From: CAWIKY01 sp963836905
GTDB lineage: Bacteria > Pseudomonadota > Alphaproteobacteria > Caulobacterales > Hyphomonadaceae
Length of the DNA: 64,000 bases
Assembly: GCA_963836905.1 (NCBI GenBank)
Contig: CAWIKY010000004.1
Span: 62,001 to 126,000, forward strand
Direction of reading: 5' to 3'
Shown: positions 60,356-64,000 of the stretch, piece after piece
Position numbering within the stretch: position 1 is the stretch's first letter
Layout of the letters: every line of letters starts with the position of its first letter
Notes under the pieces: model-generated
What the model was told of the DNA's origin: nothing
The model's input: the letters and a program-made list of their open reading frames with translations, nothing else
Databases searched by the model: none
Position numbers and translations under genes: made by a program

Positions 60356-60733
60356 TTAGTCTGTAATCTTTGGCTTTACGTCTGGAATGTCTCTTCCGGG
60401 ATATGCCCCAACGCGGTCAAGATGTGCCTCAAATGCGGCTTGTTCTATCGCACGCGAGATAACGAACGCCGGCAGCAAGACGAGTGAAATTGCTGCGACA
60501 ATTAGCGCGCCTATAAATACGACCAAAGCTTGAGTTGGATCACCATAAGCGCTCAATGTTTCTTCGATGATACTTGCGCGCGCGAAAGCAGCTGCCACAA
60601 CTGACAAGGCGAACACAATGATTGATAAAGGGATTTCGATACCGAACTCCCCATAACTAGGCCTCACCCAAGGTGTTGACCCGCCAGCTTGAGAGTACTT
60701 TGAAATTGGCTTATCGTGGTCTTCATTAGTCAT
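60356..60733 (-). CDS. A+T-rich two-helix membrane protein, probable recent acquisition
   Basis: The 125-residue product has two membrane helices (EIPLSIIVFALSVVAAAFA and ALVVFIGALIVAAISLVLLPAF) with a charged N-terminus (MTNEDHDKPISKYSQAGG) and C-terminus. Base composition is clearly lower in GC than both neighbours. The start ATG overlaps the stop of a small upstream frame (ATGA). Function unknown; membrane-acting partner of a small toxin or defence unit is a guess. Confidence 0.65.
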   Translation of the reverse strand: MTNEDHDKPISKYSQAGGSTPWVRPSYGEFGIEIPLSIIVFALSVVAAAFARASIIEETLSAYGDPTQALVVFIGALIVAAISLVLLPAFVISRAIEQAAFEAHLDRVGAYPGRDIPDVKPKITD

Positions 60734-60873
60734 TTTTTTGATTGTCTTCTCTGCTTCCCAGCCAACTGCTCCCGCGCGGAATTGACGTAATCTTTCACGA
60801 CCAAATTTAGCATGGCTGTCTTTCGCCAGCAAGTTTCGGGCATGTTTGAATCATTGTCGCGGGCCGCACCCAT
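60730..60873 (-). CDS. 47-residue open frame upstream of the A+T-rich membrane gene
   Basis: This frame reads MGAARDNDSNMPETCWRKTA and on to LNLVVKDYVNSARE, ending exactly at an ATGA overlap with the next gene. The frame stays open further upstream but has no better start. Such overlaps usually mark real operons, but the peptide could also be the tail of a truncated gene. Confidence 0.4.
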   Translation of the reverse strand: MGAARDNDSNMPETCWRKTAMLNLVVKDYVNSAREQLAGKQRRQSKK

Positions 60874-61075
60874 GAAGCATTCAAGATCATCTATGTTGTA
60901 ATTGCTTGGCGGAGTGCTTGTACGACCGAAACCCTACCTGACAGACAAAAACGACATCGGGCGCCCCTGCGGCGCAGGAACGGGTAGCGAAGCGGCCCGA
61001 ATGCGCCTAAATGTTTCGGCAATGTACGCAAGGTTAACCTGGCGTACCCAGACTACCACCCAAGGACGCTTCTAC
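60874..61075. other. Intergenic region upstream of sucA
   Basis: About 200 bases that must hold the sucA promoter. The palindrome AGGTTAACCT lies at about 61031-61040, with TTAA at its centre. No confident -35/-10 pair was found. Confidence 0.4.
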
Positions 61076-64000
61076 ATGGCAGACGATGGCACGCCGCACG
61101 CGCCGCAGATCGAAACCCGCAGCGAGACCAATTCGGCCATGCTCGACACCGCCTTTCTCTATGGCGCGAACGCGGCCTGGATAGAGCAGCTACAGTCAGA
61201 TTATTCACGCGATCCGAACTCGGTTTCGGCAAGCTGGCGAGCATTCTTCTCCGATCTGCGCGATGATGCGTCTGCTGTTGACGTTATCGCCAACGGGCCG
61301 GACTGGAAGCCGAAGAACTGGCCTGCTCAGGTCGCCGACGAACACACCGCAGCCTTTGACGGCAACTGGGGTATTCTTGAGCCGCGTCTGGAGAAAGCCA
61401 TTGCCGCGCGCAAGGGCGAGGACGCCAGCCCGGAAGACATTGCGCTCGCGGTGAAGGATTCGATCCGTGCACTGATGATGATCCGCGCCTTCCGCATTCG
61501 CGGGCATCTGGCCGCCGATCTCGACCCGCTGAAGCTGAACGATTTCGGCCAGCAGCCGGAGCTCGACCCGGCCAATTATGGCTTCGACGAGGACAATCGT
61601 GACCGCCCGATCTTCATCGATTTCGTGCTCGGTCTGGAATACGCCACCGTCTCGGAAATGCTGGACATCCTGCGCCGGACCTATTGCTCGACGGTCGGCA
61701 TTGAGTTCATGCACATCTCCGACCCTGAGGAAAAAGGCTGGGTTCAGGAGCGTATCGAGGGCCCGGACAAGGGCGTGGACTTCACCCCCGAAGGCAAGAA
61801 GGCCATTCTGAAAAAACTGATCGAGGCCGAGGGCTTCGAACAGTTCCTGCACAAGCGGTTCCCGGGCACCAAGCGGTTCGGTCTGGATGGCGGCGAAAGC
61901 GCCGTGCCCGCACTGGAGCAGATCATCAAGCGCGGCGGCGCGCTCGGCGTCGACGACATCGTGCTTGGCATGCCGCATCGCGGACGCCTCAACGTTCTGG
62001 CCGCCGTTATGGGCAAGCCCTACAAGGTCATCTTCCACGAGTTTCAGGGCGGCTCTTCGCAGGGCGCGGACAATTTTGGCTCCGGCGATGTGAAATACCA
62101 TCTGGGCGCCTCGTCCGACCGCTCGTTCGACGACAACAACGTCCACCTGTCGCTGACGGCCAACCCGTCGCACCTGGAGGCGGTCAATCCCGTGGTGCTC
62201 GGCAAGGCCCGCGCCAAACAGGCTTTCGACAAGCGTGAGGACAAGGCGTCCAAGCGGGTGCGCGTCATGCCGCTTCTGCTGCATGGCGATGCGGCCTTTG
62301 CAGGTCAGGGCGTCGTATCGGAGTGTTTCGCCCTGTCCGGTCTGGCGGGCTATCGCACTGGCGGCACGATCCATTTCATCGTCAATAACCAGATCGGCTT
62401 TACCACCAGCCCGAAATATTCGCGTTCCTCGCCCTATCCGTCCGACGTGGCACTGATGGTGCAGGCACCGATCTTCCATGTGAATGGCGATGACCCGGAA
62501 GCGGTCACCTATGCCGCCAAGATCGCGACCGAATACCGTCAGAAGTTCGGCAAGGACGTCGTCATCGACATGTTCTGCTATCGTCGCTACGGGCATAATG
62601 AGGGCGACGAGCCCATGTTCACCCAGCCCCTGATGTATGAGACGATCAAGGCGCATCCCGGGGTTCGCGAGCTTTATGGCGCGCGACTCATCGAAGAAGG
62701 CATCATCACGCGCGATGAGCTTGATGGATGGACGTCGGATTTCGACACCTATCTCGACGAGCAATTCGAAGCCGGGAAGACCTATCATGCCGACAAGGCC
62801 GACTGGCTGGACGGCAAATGGAGCGGGCTTGGCCTGCCGGAAAACGACGAACGTCGCGGCGATACCGAAGTCAGCATGGAGCGGCTGAAGGAAATCGGCG
62901 GCAAGATCACCTCGATCCCCGAGAACGCACAGCCCCACAAGACGCTCAAGCGCGTCTATGACGCCCGGGCCGAAGCCATCCGCAGCGGTGAAGGGCTCGA
63001 CTGGGCCACGGCAGAAGCGCTTGCGTTCGGGTCACTGCTCGACGAGGGCTTCCCCGTGCGTCTTTCAGGGCAGGACTCGGCACGCGGCACGTTCTCGCAG
63101 CGTCATTCGCACATTGTCAGCCAGACGACGGCCAAACGCTACACCCCGCTCAACCATATCCGCGAGGGTCAGGCCAATTACGAGGTGATCGACAGCCTTC
63201 TCTCCGAAGAAGCCGTGCTCGGGTTCGAATATGGCTATTCGCTGGCAGACCCGAACACGCTGACCCTGTGGGAAGCGCAATTCGGTGACTTCGCCAACGG
63301 CGCGCAGGTGCAATTCGACCAGTTCATCTCGTCGGGTGAGCGCAAATGGTTGCGGATGTCGGGGCTCGTCTGTCTTTTGCCGCACGGCTATGAAGGTCAG
63401 GGACCGGAGCATTCCTCCGCCCGTCTGGAACGCTTCCTGCAGATGAGCGCGGAAGACAACATGCAGGTGGTGAACCTCACCACACCGGCCAACTACTTCC
63501 ATGCGCTGCGCCGCCAGATTCACCGCGATTTCCGCAAACCGTTGATCGTGATGACGCCGAAATCGCTGCTGCGGAACAAGCTGGCCACCTCGAAACTCGA
63601 AGATCTGGGTCAGGGATCGTCCTTCCACCGCATTCTCTGGGACGATGCCGAGACACCCGGCCGCGAAGGCAAGATCAAGCTGACGGCCGACGAGAAAATC
63701 CGCCGCGTCGTCCTCTGCTCCGGCAAGGTGTATTACGACCTCTTCGAAGCCCGCGAAGAGCGCGGCATCGACGATATCTACATCATGCGGGTCGAACAGT
63801 TCTATCCGGTACCGCGCAAGTCGCTGATGAACGAGCTGAGGCGCTTCACCAATGCCGAGATGGTCTGGTGTCAGGAAGAGCCGCGTAATATGGGCGCGTG
63901 GACCTTCATCCGCGACGAGATCGAATGGTGCCTGATACAGGTCGATGCCAAACATACCCGTCCGGTTTATGCCGGGCGTCCGGCGTCCGCCTCCACCGCC
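61076..64000 (+). CDS. sucA: 2-oxoglutarate dehydrogenase E1 component, 3' end outside window
   Basis: The frame is open from ATG 61076 to the end of the window (975 codons visible). It encodes the ThDP-dependent E1 subunit that decarboxylates 2-oxoglutarate in the citric acid cycle. N-terminal E1 helix: MLDTAFLYGANAAWIEQLQ. Catalytic stretches are RIRGHLAADLDPL, GMPHRGRLNVLAAVMGKP, LTANPSHLEAVNPVV and RRYGHNEGDEPMFTQPLMY (ThDP/Mg region), with HGYEGQGPEHSSARLERFLQ in the C-terminal half. I see no stop or frameshift. sucB would be expected downstream. Confidence 0.97.
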   Translation, partial: MADDGTPHAPQIETRSETNSAMLDTAFLYGANAAWIEQLQSDYSRDPNSVSASWRAFFSDLRDDASAVDVIANGPDWKPKNWPAQVADEHTAAFDGNWGILEPRLEKAIAARKGEDASPEDIALAVKDSIRALMMIRAFRIRGHLAADLDPLKLNDFGQQPELDPANYGFDEDNRDRPIFIDFVLGLEYATVSEMLDILRRTYCSTVGIEFMHISDPEEKGWVQERIEGPDKGVDFTPEGKKAILKKLIEAEGFEQFLHKRFPGTKRFGLDGGESAVPALEQIIKRGGALGVDDIVLGMPHRGRLNVLAAVMGKPYKVIFHEFQGGSSQGADNFGSGDVKYHLGASSDRSFDDNNVHLSLTANPSHLEAVNPVVLGKARAKQAFDKREDKASKRVRVMPLLLHGDAAFAGQGVVSECFALSGLAGYRTGGTIHFIVNNQIGFTTSPKYSRSSPYPSDVALMVQAPIFHVNGDDPEAVTYAAKIATEYRQKFGKDVVIDMFCYRRYGHNEGDEPMFTQPLMYETIKAHPGVRELYGARLIEEGIITRDELDGWTSDFDTYLDEQFEAGKTYHADKADWLDGKWSGLGLPENDERRGDTEVSMERLKEIGGKITSIPENAQPHKTLKRVYDARAEAIRSGEGLDWATAEALAFGSLLDEGFPVRLSGQDSARGTFSQRHSHIVSQTTAKRYTPLNHIREGQANYEVIDSLLSEEAVLGFEYGYSLADPNTLTLWEAQFGDFANGAQVQFDQFISSGERKWLRMSGLVCLLPHGYEGQGPEHSSARLERFLQMSAEDNMQVVNLTTPANYFHALRRQIHRDFRKPLIVMTPKSLLRNKLATSKLEDLGQGSSFHRILWDDAETPGREGKIKLTADEKIRRVVLCSGKVYYDLFEAREERGIDDIYIMRVEQFYPVPRKSLMNELRRFTNAEMVWCQEEPRNMGAWTFIRDEIEWCLIQVDAKHTRPVYAGRPASASTA

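Noticed and set aside
61205..62938. 577-codon open frame on the minus strand
   Set aside because: It is a shadow of sucA, whose plus-strand frame is open across the whole region with all catalytic motifs. GC-rich coding DNA often leaves long antisense frames.
1..64000. CRISPR arrays, rRNA and tRNA genes
   Set aside because: No regularly spaced short repeats, no conserved rRNA stretches and no cloverleaf candidates were noticed. A systematic scan with a tRNA covariance model was not possible here.

Overview
The window is GC-rich, densely coding alphaproteobacterial DNA. The main reason for that call is an RcGTA-type gene transfer agent (GTA) cluster. Other hints are the ilvB-ilvN-ilvC order with a leader peptide, rpmB facing a DUF3108 gene, a bfd/bfr pair, EF-P with Lys34, and repeated palindromes with a CTTGA loop. 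A member of Caulobacterales, Maricaulales or Hyphomonadales is my best guess. No rRNA, tRNA, CRISPR array or transposase gene was recognised.

Layout. 1-7 kb: 3' part of a DUF885 peptidase gene, a 2-kb island with a cytosine-5 DNA methyltransferase and a GIY-YIG nuclease bounded by a 28-bp direct repeat, a broken gluQ, an EamA transporter and a PhoA-type lipoprotein phosphatase. 7-13.5 kb (minus strand): miaA, an attenuator-controlled ilv operon (leader peptide, ilvB, ilvN, ilvC), and between ilvN and ilvC a mazEF module plus a 336-residue zinc-ribbon/TIR- or deoxyribosyltransferase-like gene bounded by an 81-bp repeat of the ilvN 3' end. 13.6-20 kb: serB, a phage-shock operon behind a sigma-54 promoter with divergent pspF, and a WecG-type glycosyltransferase. 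20-25 kb: amidohydrolase, rpmB, DUF3108 protein, a frameshifted DnaJ-like gene and a small lipoprotein. 25.3-37.3 kb (minus strand): the GTA cluster from terminase to host-specificity protein. 37.5-45.8 kb: frameshifted class A PBP, sufE, purH, hrpB and a membrane protein/winged-helix pair. 45.9-56.5 kb: orphan atpC, two acyl-CoA dehydrogenase genes (one broken), GST, PQQ-type sugar dehydrogenase, GT2, GNAT, inositol monophosphatase and efp. 56.6-64 kb: iron storage (dps, bfd, bfr), a cytosolic-type M14 carboxypeptidase, an A+T-rich two-gene insert and the start of sucA.

The most notable signal is that two small accessory cassettes within 10 kb share one architecture. Each lies at the 3' end of a host gene, in the same orientation, bounded by a duplicated copy of that 3' end, and has its last cargo codons inside the duplicated host sequence. 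Neither has a recombinase. In the ilvN case the two repeat copies encode the same IlvN tail and, inside that tail, differ only at synonymous positions and in the stop codon. This fits acquisition with a homologous donor flank better than a simple target-site duplication.

A second signal is a set of about fifteen frameshifts. Almost all read as single-base insertions (+1), and they are concentrated between 23.8 and 38.9 kb. They break gluQ, the DnaJ-like gene, four GTA genes, a PBP and an acyl-CoA dehydrogenase. Whether these are real decay or a local sequencing artefact cannot be settled from the sequence.
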